DNA from: Thozetella sp. PMI_491
Lineage: Eukaryota > Ascomycota > Sordariomycetes > Chaetosphaeriales > Chaetosphaeriaceae
Length of the DNA stretch: 64,000 nucleotides
Direction of reading: 5' to 3'
Assembly (NCBI GenBank): GCA_021432635.1
Contig: MU270068.1
Location: forward strand, 186,001-250,000
The notes below the pieces were generated by a model that ran no database searches, was not told the DNA's origin, and worked only from the letters and a program-made list of their open reading frames with translations. A program made the translations under genes and the position numbers. Positions 24,801 through 35,634 of the stretch are shown here, in pieces; position 1 is the stretch's first letter, and every line of letters starts with the position of its first letter.

Positions 24801-26434
24801 GGAACAAAACCGGGCGAGTTCGAGGGCGGGGTCTGCGTGGGGTCCTGGGGTGCTGGGGGTCGTCCGGCCCCTGACTGGATGGTTGGCACCGCTTGTCTCG
24901 TGTAAGTTGGTTGCAGCGCGTCGAATTGAAACCTATGCTGGTCTCCCTTCTTGTTCCCCAATTCGGCGGGCGGGAGGGGGATCTCGGTCGCTTTTGAAGG
25001 CCGCTGCGGGACTTTGCGGGACAAACCAAAGCAGCCAGAAAATATCTCATCGGAGTTTTTCAAGCCGGCCAGAAAAAAATTTCCTTTCGGTCCCCTTCAG
25101 CATCGTGAGAGCTCTTGGGGAAAATGGCGAGTCGTACGGCAACCGCGTTCGCCACGATGTTCGTAGTAACAGGCCACCGAGATCCCAGTCAGCACTCGGG
25201 CCTTTGGTCGGCGGTGTTGCCTCGCCTGGCAAACTGGCAGGCCCCAAGCTGCAATAGCGCCCGCCCGCCCCCTTGATCTCATCGCTTCTTTCACACGTTG
25301 CTGCGCTCGTCGAAAGGCACAAACTTTTTTATTTACAGAGTACCAATGCCTCCTTACTGGTTCTCTACCTAGGGAGGTATTACTTACTCTACGTACCCGA
25401 CGATGCAGGAGCAGCTGCATCAGGTTGCCAGGCCTGCCTTTTAATACCGCCGACACCGCATCCACGGGCCGCCTCCAAACGATGAGCGATTTACCACTCC
25501 CTGGCAAAGCGCCCTCGGATCGCACCCGCTCTAGTTTTCCCCATTGTCCAATCTGGAGAACGACGTGGCCTTCGGTATCCCGACATCTACGAAGTACGAA
25601 AAGCACTCAGTATGCAAACCTCGGCCGGGGTCGGGATGCCTATTCGAGATGCTCTGGCCGATTTCCCCACCTCCCACTGCCGGAGCTGATCGTAGGCTCC
25701 GTGCGGCGCCCTGATGAGACGAATATTTGATCTCCGCCCAGTGACGTGACGCTTCAGTTGGGTCTAAACAGGGCTAGCAGCGTCACAGGAAGTCTTACCA
25801 ATGAGACCTTTGGGCTCTAGCTTTTGCAGCTGCGCAGAATAATTTCTGCGTCGCGGCCAGCGGCTTCGTCAAGGCGCCAATTGCTGCGTGCAGACGTCGA
25901 AACCCTCTCTTCCCTGCGTACACGTCTCCTTCAATGGTGCCGGACAGAGACAGTCTCTGGTAGCGGCCTGGCGTCTCTGGCGGGGCCCGTTTGACCGCCG
26001 TTGAGCAGCACCAGCTGCGAGACATAAGGAGCATCTGTGACGAGTGCCGGCAGTTGAACAGTAAGTGTGCCTGTAATTAACTGTCTCGCTCACACACCGG
26101 CTGCCGATCAGGCCGCGTGGTAGTGCAGTAGTTGATGGGGTTAGCGGTTTTTGTTTGGCCATTCAGGGGTAGGGCTGGGGCCGGGGAGGGTTCGAGAGGA
26201 AAACGGAGGGGTGCCCATCGATCGACAGGTAGCCGGCATGCGGTGGCACGTTGCACCCAGCGAGCCATTCGCGCCGATGCATCGCCGTCTTGGCCAACAC
26301 ATGGAATTGGGCATCCAAAAGTCCAAAATTGTTGACTGAAAAGATAAGCGAGGAAGGCCAAAAGAAATTCAACAATTCCTTCCCGGCGGGCGCCCGGCGA
26401 GGGATTGTGGGATTTTCAAATAATCCAACGAAGG

Positions 26435-26468
<34 letters not shown>

Positions 26469-26890
26469 GAAAAAAAAAATTCGGGGCAGGATTTCCAGAG
26501 CGAGATGAAATGGACATCAATACTGTGTGCAAAGACATGGGCCAGGTTAGGAAGCCAGGTCGCAAGAGCTATAGTACCTAGTGCAGCAACCAGACAAACT
26601 GTCCTCCTCGCCAAAGAGCCTCCGCTACTACGGTGACAGTGCACAAGGGCCAGCTCGATACCTGGTCAAAGGAGTCTTCAAGTCACCATCGATCAACAAC
26701 AGCTCGTATTGTAGCACAGCTAATTAGCCGCCTTCCTTTATCGCCTCTGCGGGCCCTTGCGCGTGCAAATGCTGCCCTTCGGGTATCACTCTCTCCGGAC
26801 CAAGGCCATCTCCGGCTCCTTCATACACGTTGTAATCGTACAGTCAAATATCTCGACGCCACTTCCAGTATGCCGTCCTTCCGCCCTCTC
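21875..26890. other. Intergenic spacer between convergent copper-fist and Zn2Cys6 genes
   Basis: About 5 kb with no supportable gene. The left end is the 3' region of the copper-fist gene with AT-rich polyadenylation-like sequence near 22039-22058. G12 occurs at 23046-23057 and A28 at 26439-26466. The open frames have no recognisable domains. Confidence 0.45.
26439..26466. repeat. A28 homopolymer
   Basis: Twenty-eight A residues followed, after GCG, by another run of ten A. It lies about 420 bp beyond the stop codon of the Zn2Cys6 gene, and that gene reads into it as poly-T. It may be microsatellite slippage or a retroposon tail; no element body was found next to it. Confidence 0.85.
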
Positions 26891-29599
26891 TCACTCGTCA
26901 TTAGGATTAAAGTTAAAATAGTTGAGATACCCAGCCTGCAGCAGGGGCCGGGGGTCAAACCCGAGCCCTTCGTAGCTGGTGGGGAGGCTGCCGCCTCCCG
27001 CCTTAGGAGCCGCCTCGGCCTCCGTAGTGTCGGCACTGTCGGCACTGTCGGCAGCCTCCTTGGTGCCGTCTGCTGCCGTGGCTAGATCCGCTAATTGCTG
27101 CAAATTCTGGCTATTGAGGCTGCCGGTAGTCGTCGGCCGCAGGCGGTCTAGGATCTTATCCTTGACCGATCCGTCGTACGGAGAGCGCGGCATCGTGTTA
27201 TCCGCAATGTGTTTGAGCAACTCGAGCGCCTCCTCCCGGGCGTTCTCCACTGTGCTGAGTTCTAGGAGCGCCATCGAGGTCAACGCGGCAAAGTGGTGGT
27301 TCAATGGCGTGGCTACGTTCGCGCCACCCGCACGCACGAGGAGACCGACCGAGCCTTTGCACACCTCCAAGAGCCCCTTGGAGTTTGGTTCCGGAGAGCA
27401 GAGGTACGAGACGATCCGAGCATGCCAGTACACGAGGTAGTGGAAGGGATGTGTAGACTCCGTGGCATCCGGTGGAAGTTGCTCGTTAAAATGCTGGAAA
27501 ATGATGCTAGCTAAGCGCTTGTAGGCCTTGGTGCGGCGGCTAGTGACGTCCAAGTCAGTCGAGCTGGCCATCAGTTCCTTGAAGGTCAGGAAGAACTCAG
27601 AAAGTTCTACAAGAAACACGTTAGACACGACATGCACGAGGCTTGTCGACCACGCGACTATAGCATAGGGATGCAGGGCTTACGGATGAGCTTGTAGCCA
27701 GCTGTTCCGAGCACTGGCTTCAGACCGGGCACGAGGTTGGTGCTTTCCTCGGGAATAAGCATGAAGGAGCCTGTGCCAATGGCGTCCCAACGATCCAGCA
27801 GGAAAACGGTCCACCAGGCTCGTAAGGCAACGTTCTCGTCCGAATTTGCGTCGAATTCGGGCTCGGGAACAGGGTCTGGCAGAGCCGCATACATCTTCAT
27901 AGAGAAACCGAGGCTAATGGCGCGGGACAGTGCCGACTTCCTGGAGGCTGCTCCGTGTTGAGATTGCACCGCGGGGCTGGCAAGGCTGTCGCGAATGGCG
28001 AGCATGAGGAGGACCTGGAGAGAGACGAGGTCGGTCACTCGATCCAGAGGTGGATCTACCGCCTCCCACTCCGCCAGCAAGCGTACGGCTGCCCGGGGCT
28101 TACTTTTGGTATCATCTGTAGGCGACTGGAACGGCTGGATCATCTCCTGGAATGCTTCCAGGCACGCGTCCCGGAGAGCTGAGGGGCACTGCGACAGTAT
28201 CGATTCTACTCGAGCCTTGGTTGTTGCCAAAACCGGGAAGACAGGATGGATCGCGGTGAGATATCTTGTTGTAAGAGGTCAGCAATTGTCCCAGCACCAG
28301 AGCAGAAGAATCGAAACTCACAGCTGAAAACTATCATCATCAATCTCTCCGACGGGAGGTCCTGGGGTTGCATCCGATGGCCCATCCCCCAAGCCTGCGG
28401 GGCGAGATGCTGCTTCGACATTGGCTGGGACAATTGCACTGGGGGTGAGATCGTTCACGTTCATCGGCGGACGTGACGTGGGCGCCTGGTAGGGCTGGAT
28501 AGGTCGTGGCTCCGACCATCCTAACGGCTTCGTCGAAGTGGTAGAGACGAGAGCGTCGCTCGAGATGCTTGAGAAGGGACGCTTGTCCCCAGGAGCAGGA
28601 GATGGGAACGTCTCAGAGGACTGCCTCCTGGGCGTGTCCGCCGATGTCTCTGCCCCGCCTCCTAAGCGACCCTCGATGGTGAAGATCCTATCCGCGAGCT
28701 CTTTGATGTAGCTGGAGAGCGTTAGCGAACCGCGGGTCCGGCCGACGAGGACCATACACTTACCCTTTACTAGGACCCCGCTTCTGGGGGATTCGACTAA
28801 ACAAACAAGTCACGGAGGACCTTCTGCAGTTTGAGCAGGACTGATCGCCCGTCTCAGAGACGGCATCGCATTTAATCTTTTTCCTGCGGCACTCGTCGCA
28901 GGCCCGAGACACCTTCGACCGTTTTCGAGGCGGGATGCCGTCGGGTGAAGTACCATAGCCTCCCGAGGCCAAAGCGTGCATGTTGAGATTAGAGAGGCCC
29001 GAGGGATGCGGCGTATGTGGGAGGTACTGGTGGTGCTGTTGTTGGGGGATTGGATGGCCCATGGCACCCTGGAGTTCGTTCTGCTGCTGATTCTGCAGCT
29101 GGGCCTGGATCTGTTCTTGTAGATCATGGTCCTGGCTGGGGTCGTGATTCGGTAGCTGGCCTGGGACGCCGGGAAGGCCATCATGGACATGCAGCGGCTG
29201 GTCACCGTGCTCTGGGGCCGCGTGGGCTTCGTGAGAGGCCTGGAGGTCCGACGCCGCGCCGCCGCTGCTAGCCTCATTCACCTCTAGAACCTGTCGGGCT
29301 TGATGCTGGGCTGCCAGGCCCTGGGTGAGCTGGGCCGCGAGCTGCAGCTCGGCCAGGTCCACAGGCGTCTCGTGGTGACTCGAGGACTCGTCCTGAATCT
29401 CTCGCTGGAGCTGCTGGAGCTCATGTTGCGATGGATCTGAGTCATCAGGATTGACATGTGTGGTGCCGTGTCCCGTCTCTATGTCCTGGCTGCGTTGGGC
29501 GGTCGTTGCGTAGTAATTGGCTTCGTCTGCGTTGGGCGATGGATAGCTGTTCTCCATTACCACGTCTTCTGGCCCCTCCGGATTTCTCTTGTGCTCCAT
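26891..29599 (-). CDS. Zn(II)2Cys6 transcription factor, Rgt1-like
   Basis: Four exons, 29599-28764, 28711-28322, 28264-27684 and 27606-26891, with introns of 52, 57 and 77 bp, give 840 residues. The N-terminal 228 residues are rich in Gln, His and acidic residues. The binuclear zinc cluster is at Cys234, 237, 244, 255, 258 and 265 (RACDECRRKKIKC), followed by the PQKRGPSKGYIKELADR linker typical of Rgt1-related factors. The join at Gly-Tyr in that linker fixes intron 1. The middle homology region begins YLTAIHPVFPVLATTKARVE and continues through DRWDAIGTGSFMLIP. The tail has Ala-Asp-Ser repeats. By family this is a nuclear regulator; Rgt1 proteins control sugar transport and glucose response, but I cannot prove orthology. 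A conserved TF middle domain without enzyme motifs supports a regulatory role only. Confidence 0.9.
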
Positions 29600-31910
29600 G
29601 TTGGCCGTCGCATTCGAGGTGCAGGACCGAGTTCGCCGGGCGCGTGGCCGGGCGTCCGAGCTGGGAGGTCGACGGCGGCAGGGGGCCTGGTCGCGAAGGC
29701 GCGCAGGCGCGAGAGCCTCGAAGTCTGCAGCTCGGCGCCGAGGATCGCGGGCGAAGCTTCAAAAGCACGGGCGGCACCGCTGTTCTTGCATGAAGGCATT
29801 AGTAAAGCTTTCCCATTGACAAGCCGAAGCTCTAGGGAGCTCTTGGGGAGCTCTCAAGAGCTATGGACAGGGCAATTTTCAAATACTGCCATCCGGGGGC
29901 GATGATGTGCAGTTTGGCGCACCATGTCGAGCAGCAGGTTGCAAAAATGGTTAATTGAGTCGGCATTTCCACGGTGACATGGTTGCGACCGAAAGTTCTA
30001 GAGCACGGCGCCAATGGCTTGGGTGCATTGTTGAAACGTTGAAACGTACCTCGAGTCTTGGGGTCGACGATATAATCCGCTATACCGACGACGGAAGAAC
30101 CATCAGCTCCGAACAAGGAAGCTGGCTGGGGCGGTGGCCGGTGCTAAGTGCCAGGTGCTGGAGAGTCGGAATGGATTATATTTGTCTCGGTCGGAAGGGG
30201 CCAGGAGGAAAAGGAAAAAGGATGATGCGAACTAAGTGGGCGTGGTCTCCGCGGGGGAGAAAAAAAAAAAACACTTTGGGCGAGGCCGGGTTGGCCCATA
30301 CTTCAGACGGTCCACTTTTCCCGCGACCTACTGTACTACCTCTGTGCGAAAGCAGCTGCTCGCGTCTCTCACTTGCCCTCTCTCTCTTACTCTCGTTCCC
30401 TCTTATCAATGCAGGCGGCGCCGGAGATTTGCTTGTTGCAGCTGTAACTACCGCCAGAGCAGGCGACGTCAAGAATGCAATGTTGCTGCAGCCCCTCCGT
30501 TCGGGGGTCACAGTGTTGATACGAATAAAAGGCTCCTTAAGCACATAGACAGATACTTTGGGCCGAGCCAGCACTTGTGCTCGGAGAATTTCTCTCGTGC
30601 TTCCCGCATGCTCCTGCAGTCAGCCGCCGGCTTTGATTGACTCTTCATTTATTCCTGCATCGTGCCCTCGAATCTCGGGACCGGAAGATATCCCGAAGGC
30701 AAAGTTCGCCCTCGGGAGCAACAGTTCCCATTGTTCATGCTAGGTAGTCATGGAAAATCGGACAGCGACACTCACCCTAGCCGTGCCTTGCTCATGCCCG
30801 CCATGGGTCATGCATCGACGACGCACGACGCTCCCTCGTGTGCCGTGCAGTCATGCTTGCCCTCCGTGGGAGAGAAACCCGGTATCAAGGCCCGTCCCAG
30901 CCACCCGATGGCGTTGCTCCAGTCATGAGCAGGCATCCTACCGGCCCGTGTAGGAGGCCACGCATTTGGCTTCGACAAATCGGAACCAACCGACCTGCCG
31001 CTTAGATATATCCTCCCGCCGTCGGAGCATTCGGGGAGACCAGGGCATCTATTTGCCTCAAGGTCGTGGCCATGCCGTTAGGTAAAGCATATAAATTCCG
31101 AGGCGGCACCATAGGATGCGAAAAGCGAGGGCCACTCTCCACCGTCCGCGCTGCGAAGATGCCGTGGCTAATGGTTTGTTTCTGCCACCGAGTGCTGGAG
31201 GGGTTTCGCTTCGTTGTATCCGTCGCCTGCTTCGTGCGGAGCCGGCAAAGAGTACGAACACGAAATGGACTCGTCTTCGGTTCCCAGGAGACTCGCTCGG
31301 TACAGGGTTGTCAGTTCCCACATCTTGGAGCTTTTATTCTGCCTGAATAACGGCCCGCTTGCTCGCCGTCCCCGCATCCCGTCCTCCCCTTCAGATACCT
31401 TAGACCGAGCTACATCCCACACGCGTAGGCCACGTGACAAAGAGACAAAGCAGAGAATAAGGAGAAATAGGCTGGCGGACAATGACGCTTGAGTGCAGCT
31501 TCCCCCACATGCGCGGTTCCGATAGCCGCCGGCAGGCCCATGAGCGTGACCATATCTTGCTTGGCTAAAGGTTTCAAGTGCGGATCCGTTCGTCCAGAAC
31601 TATGCGGCATGCACGACGGGAGTGTCGACATCCCGCCGCCGTGGACTCCCTTGCCTATGCGCCCATTATTCGTGTAGCATCGACTCACGGCAGTCAAGAT
31701 CGGGTAGAGATCCCTGGCCGGGAGGGCCGCGGAATGCGCGCTCACTATCATGGTCGCTGGGATATTCGACGGCCTCTCGGAGCAGCTGCCTCTCTTCTTC
31801 GCGTATATAGTTAGAGATGAACAAGATATATGTCGCCCTCTCCTTTTTTAAGCCAGCTACTTATCAAATACAGAGGGAAAATAGAGAGCGTCATATGCAC
31901 AAGCAAAGCC
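29600..31910. other. Intergenic spacer, upstream of the Zn2Cys6 gene
   Basis: No gene recognised in 2.3 kb. The left part should hold the promoter of the leftward Zn2Cys6 gene, and the right part the 3' end of the leftward DUF2461 gene. Confidence 0.45.
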
Positions 31911-33311
31911 TCATTCCTCCCCTTCCTCCTCCTCGTCGCCGCCCTCGCCGTCGTCATCGGATGAGTCGTCGTCCATGCCGGGGTCGGGCATAACAGTTGC
32001 ATTGAGAAATGACACCTAGGTACCTCGGTAGTTAGTGTCGATGAGCATCACGCAGCTGGAGGAACCGACTGCTCCCTGCCACATACAAATCCAGCCATAG
32101 CCCCGATCACCTCTATAACCTCGTTCTGGCCTTTGGTAGTAGTAAAAACGTCATCCGACATCTTCGTGCCAACTACATAGTTGCGCAGCTTCAACAGCTC
32201 GATGTCGCGGTGGTCGGCGTCGAACCCCTTTCCGGCTCTCGTCAGCTCTACCGACTCTCAAGCTGTTGGTTGGTTGAGCGCGACTCACTTTTGGTTTCGT
32301 CTTCAGGGCGCCTTCCTTGTTTGCGTCCGCAAATGCCTTGAAGATAGCTTTCTCGTCTTCTGCTTTGGTATCCTTACCCTTCTTCCCTTTCTTTACCTTC
32401 GCGTCGGGGAGAAACGTGCGTTGGAAAGCCGGGTCGCACAAGACGCGGCGCCAGCGGTGCGGGCGCTCGTCGATACTAGCGCGCAGCCTCGCCACAGCAC
32501 TTGCTTCAGGATGCCACAGCCCACCGCCTACGAAGCACTTTCCGGGCTCCAGATGGATATAGTAGCAGGCGTAAGGGCCTTTGCGGCCCGTCCGCGACCA
32601 GGCAGCCGAGTAATGGGGCTTGTAAGGCGTCGGATCGTTGCTAAAGCGGATGTCGCGATAGATACGAAAGACAATGTCCTTTGTCGGCAGCTCGGGGATG
32701 GTCTCGTCTTTCTCAATAATCTTCTGCGACATGGTCTCAACATACGAATTCCAGTCCTTCAGTGAGCGGCGGTACTCGGCGTCGTTGGCTAAGCGGGGGT
32801 GAGCGCAGTTCCAGAGGTCGGGCGACGAAAGGGCTGGGGGGGGGGGCTAACACTTCAGCCAGGATCGCTTGTTGTTCGCCTTCAAGTCCTTCAGGAATTC
32901 CATCGTGTTCTTGTGTAAACGATCGTCTTTGTAGGGCACGCCGCCCTCGTCCCGAAGCTTGACGTGGGGGATGAAGGTAACCTTAGGAGGCGCAGCCTCG
33001 TCGAACTCTTCATCATCATCTTCCTCGCTGTTTCCGTTCTTCTGAATGTCGACGTCTTCCTGGTAGGCATCATAGTCGTCGTCCTCCTCAATTTTGGCTC
33101 TCTTGGTGCCGTTGCTCTTTCCGCGGTCTTTGGCGGAGCCACCGCGCTTGGACGCTGGTGTTTTTTGCACTGTTGCATCCTCAGACTCGGGATCTGATTC
33201 GAAGTACTTACTCGTCTTCCCCGACGAGGTGACGCGCGAAGAACGACGGCGCGACGCCCCAGACTCGGGAGTCTCGGGGGCCTCGACGGCCTTGCGCTTT
33301 CGGGGGGGCAT
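31911..33311 (-). CDS. DUF2461 (TIGR02453) domain protein with basic N-terminus and acidic tail
   Basis: Four exons, 33311-32852, 32788-32289, 32227-32087 and 32015-31911, with introns of 63, 61 and 71 bp, give 401 residues. Residues 1-125 are Lys/Arg- and Ser-rich then acidic, with nuclear-signal-like KRKAVE and TKRAKIEEDDD stretches. The DUF2461 domain follows (about 130-365), recognised by TMEFLKDLKANNKRSWLK, DAEYRRSLKDW, VFRIYRDIRFSNDPTPYKPH, GPYACYYIHLEPG and the late LLKLRNYVVGTKM segment. The C-terminus is a run of Asp/Glu after VMPDPGMDDD. The first join uses a GTTAGC donor, less usual but needed for the WLKSNDAEYR continuity. The biochemical function of this family is unknown; the charged tails suggest a nuclear or chromatin setting (inference). 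It is divergent from the PhyH-type gene, 1.1 kb away. Confidence 0.9.
32836..32846 (-). repeat. C11 run (sense strand) in intron 1 of the DUF2461 gene
   Basis: An eleven-base G run on the plus strand reads as C11 in the transcript, beginning only a few bases after the intron donor at 32851-32850 in an intron of 63 bp. Confidence 0.8.
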
Positions 33312-34413
33312 TGCTGCCGATGGATTCGAGTGGTTAGAAGCAAGAGACGCGGTTCTCGATGATGATGGAGGTCCTCAAGTAGCTAAGACACAATGGGCGA
33401 ATCTATGAAGCTCGAGACCAGAGACCCGATGACGTAGTAGGGGGTGAGCGAGACGCGGCTTTGGAGCTGACATTTGGTGTCAGAGCCTGGGACCATGACA
33501 CGAGACCACGTGAGGTCCTCTAAAGGCGGATTATGTCATCAGGCCTCCCAAGGTCCCAGAGATATGTAGGGGCTAGGTTTAAGGATCTTGTAAGATGGTA
33601 CCCAACAGAGCCCAAGCCACATAGCCCGGGGTATCTCCTTAATTGCAACCCAACAGATGCATTTACTAGTCGCCTGGCGTGCCCGGGCTCAAGCACCGAG
33701 TATTGGGAAGCACCAGTTATCGTTCCGTTAGGACAAAGTGCGCGGTTGGCCATGCCATAAAGCAGTCTTACTTAAAAAAGCAGGCAAGCAGTGTTTAAAC
33801 AAAGATTGTGGACTGAGCATGGGGAAGACTTGCTCACTTCCTAGTGTGTAGCTCTCCGTCGTCCCGTATCTACTAGCTTCTCCAGAAATCAGTCTACAGA
33901 AGTGGCCAAAAGTCGAGAAAGTGGCGCAGACATCCCGGGCTGTTTCGGACTCGACTAACTACCCCATAATCCACTTCCCCATGGTTCAGAAAGGTAAGGT
34001 ATCTTCCGAAAATGCGGGAAGCTACGATGCCTCGTTGAACAAAGACAATGACCAGCGGCCGCCTTGCTACTACTCTCCACGATGAGATGCATGCCCCTCT
34101 CCGATAATCACGGAGCCTGCACTACGCATCGTTCGACTCTGGAACGTTGCATCCGGGCGGCCAGCAGAGGGGGCCTATAATTCTATCGTCGGCTTCTGTG
34201 CCAACGCGCTGGTTTAACCCCAGGGGGAAGCTCGGAGAGATAGACGCACTCTTACCCCTCACAGCTCCAGTGCGCTCCCCTATTTGGGCTTTCATCGGCC
34301 GAGCTGCTCCCTCCCCTGATCTTCTAATCCCCCCCAGCTTCAAGTATCATTCCACGCACTGCCGTCCTCCTTTAACCTGCCACAAGGCTGTTCCCCCGGT
34401 TCCTGCAAACGCA
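33312..34413. other. Divergent promoter region between DUF2461 and PhyH-like genes
   Basis: About 1.1 kb with no gene of its own. It should contain the promoters of both flanking genes. The open frame of the right-hand gene extends 89 codons into it, but without family similarity. Confidence 0.5.
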
Positions 34414-35307
34414 ATGACGGGCTCCGCTGAGTCACCCCTCGTTGCCGCCCTAGAGCGTGACGGCTTTGTCATCGTACCTTCTCTGCTCTCCACAGAGCAA
34501 GTCTCGGCCCTCCGCGCTGCCGCCGCCCACATCACCTCCATCGCCAGCGCTGGCCAGTGGCCGCACATCCGCACCGTAGGCAAGCAGTTCCCACCCTGGC
34601 CGACTACTCCGTCCGAGGATGGCATCTGGGGCGTCCAACATCTCCTGCACCCGAACTTGCCCATCCCGCCGGCGGAACGTCAGGCCTTCCTGGAACTGTA
34701 CTTCGGGCCGGAGCTGCTAGGCGTCAGCAAAGAGCTCCTGGGCTGTAGTGATGATGATCTGGTCATGGAGCTGTGCAACATGCTCGTGCGTCCGGGGGCA
34801 CCGTTCGAGTTGCGCTGGCATCGGGACGACATTCCTGCCGAGGCAACCCCCGAGGAGGAACTGGAACGCCTGGCCGAGCCGGCGTGGCATGCGCAGTGGA
34901 ACCTTGCGCTCTACGATGATGACAGCTTAGTCGTCGTGCCCGGGAGCCACCGTCGCGCGCGGACAGAGGTAGAGCGGAGCGCCGCACCTTACGAGCCTTC
35001 CTTACCGGGCATGCTAAAGGTCGCGCTCAAGGCGGGCGATGCTGTCTTCTACGACAATAATATCCTGCATCGTGGAGTCTATGACACACAGCGTGAACGA
35101 ATGACCCCCCATGGGACGTTTGGTCATGCAGGCGGGGACAAAGCCCGGGCGCGGAACGTGCTGCAGCACGGCGTTGGGGCATGGGTCGATACATGCGACT
35201 TTGCGGACTTGGGGAGCGATAAACGGGTGCTGGCAGAGGCAATGCGTGAGAGACTGGTCAGAATGGGGAGGGAAAACACGAATGTTGGTTTTTCGCTCGT
35301 CGGCTAA
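34414..35307 (+). CDS. Phytanoyl-CoA dioxygenase (PhyH)-like Fe(II)/2-oxoglutarate oxygenase
   Basis: Single exon of 297 residues. The N-terminus LERDGFVIVPSLLSTEQVSAL is the typical opening of the PhyH fold. The iron-binding triad is visible as His136 and Asp138 in ELRWHRDDI and His219 in DNNILHRGVY, with a downstream Arg (227 or 229) placed to bind 2-oxoglutarate. VVVPGSHRR and GDAVFYDN complete the double-stranded beta-helix signature. The family hydroxylates small molecules; the substrate cannot be inferred, since the neighbours (DUF2461, GH55) give no pathway. The frame stays open upstream to 34147, but I chose the ATG at 34414 because the preceding 89 codons look like leader sequence. 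No secretion or peroxisomal signal is evident (the C-terminus is SLVG). It is convergent with the GH55 gene, 327 bp apart. Confidence 0.85.
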   Translation: MTGSAESPLVAALERDGFVIVPSLLSTEQVSALRAAAAHITSIASAGQWPHIRTVGKQFPPWPTTPSEDGIWGVQHLLHPNLPIPPAERQAFLELYFGPELLGVSKELLGCSDDDLVMELCNMLVRPGAPFELRWHRDDIPAEATPEEELERLAEPAWHAQWNLALYDDDSLVVVPGSHRRARTEVERSAAPYEPSLPGMLKVALKAGDAVFYDNNILHRGVYDTQRERMTPHGTFGHAGGDKARARNVLQHGVGAWVDTCDFADLGSDKRVLAEAMRERLVRMGRENTNVGFSLVG

Positions 35308-35634
35308 GGTTCCAGTCACGAGTGTTCTGGAGGCAGAAGCTTCGATCGTGCACAGCAAGCGAGCATGATGGATAAATTTTGACACTGAAGTAAAGTATGT
35401 TTACAGACGGCTCGGGCCGACGCAGCACCGAGACGTGGTGTTATGAATAGGCATTGAACCCCTATTCCCTCTCCTAATATGTATTGTGAAAGTGAGTTCG
35501 CCCCCTTGGCTGTGCACCCAGCCGAGATGCAAGGAACTGTGCAGTTCAACCCCGTTCGAACTGCGAGGGATGCCTCCTTCAGCTAAATCATGGGCACCCA
35601 ACCTATCCTTCGATTGCTAGACGACATCGCTCCT
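35308..35634. other. Spacer between convergent PhyH-like and GH55 genes
   Basis: Holds the 3' untranslated regions and terminators of both flanking genes. I see no other feature. Confidence 0.5.

Noticed and set aside
34147-34413. N-terminal extension of the PhyH-like protein (89 in-frame codons)
   Set aside because: Lacks family similarity and signal-peptide features; the inner ATG gives the normal N-terminus of the fold.
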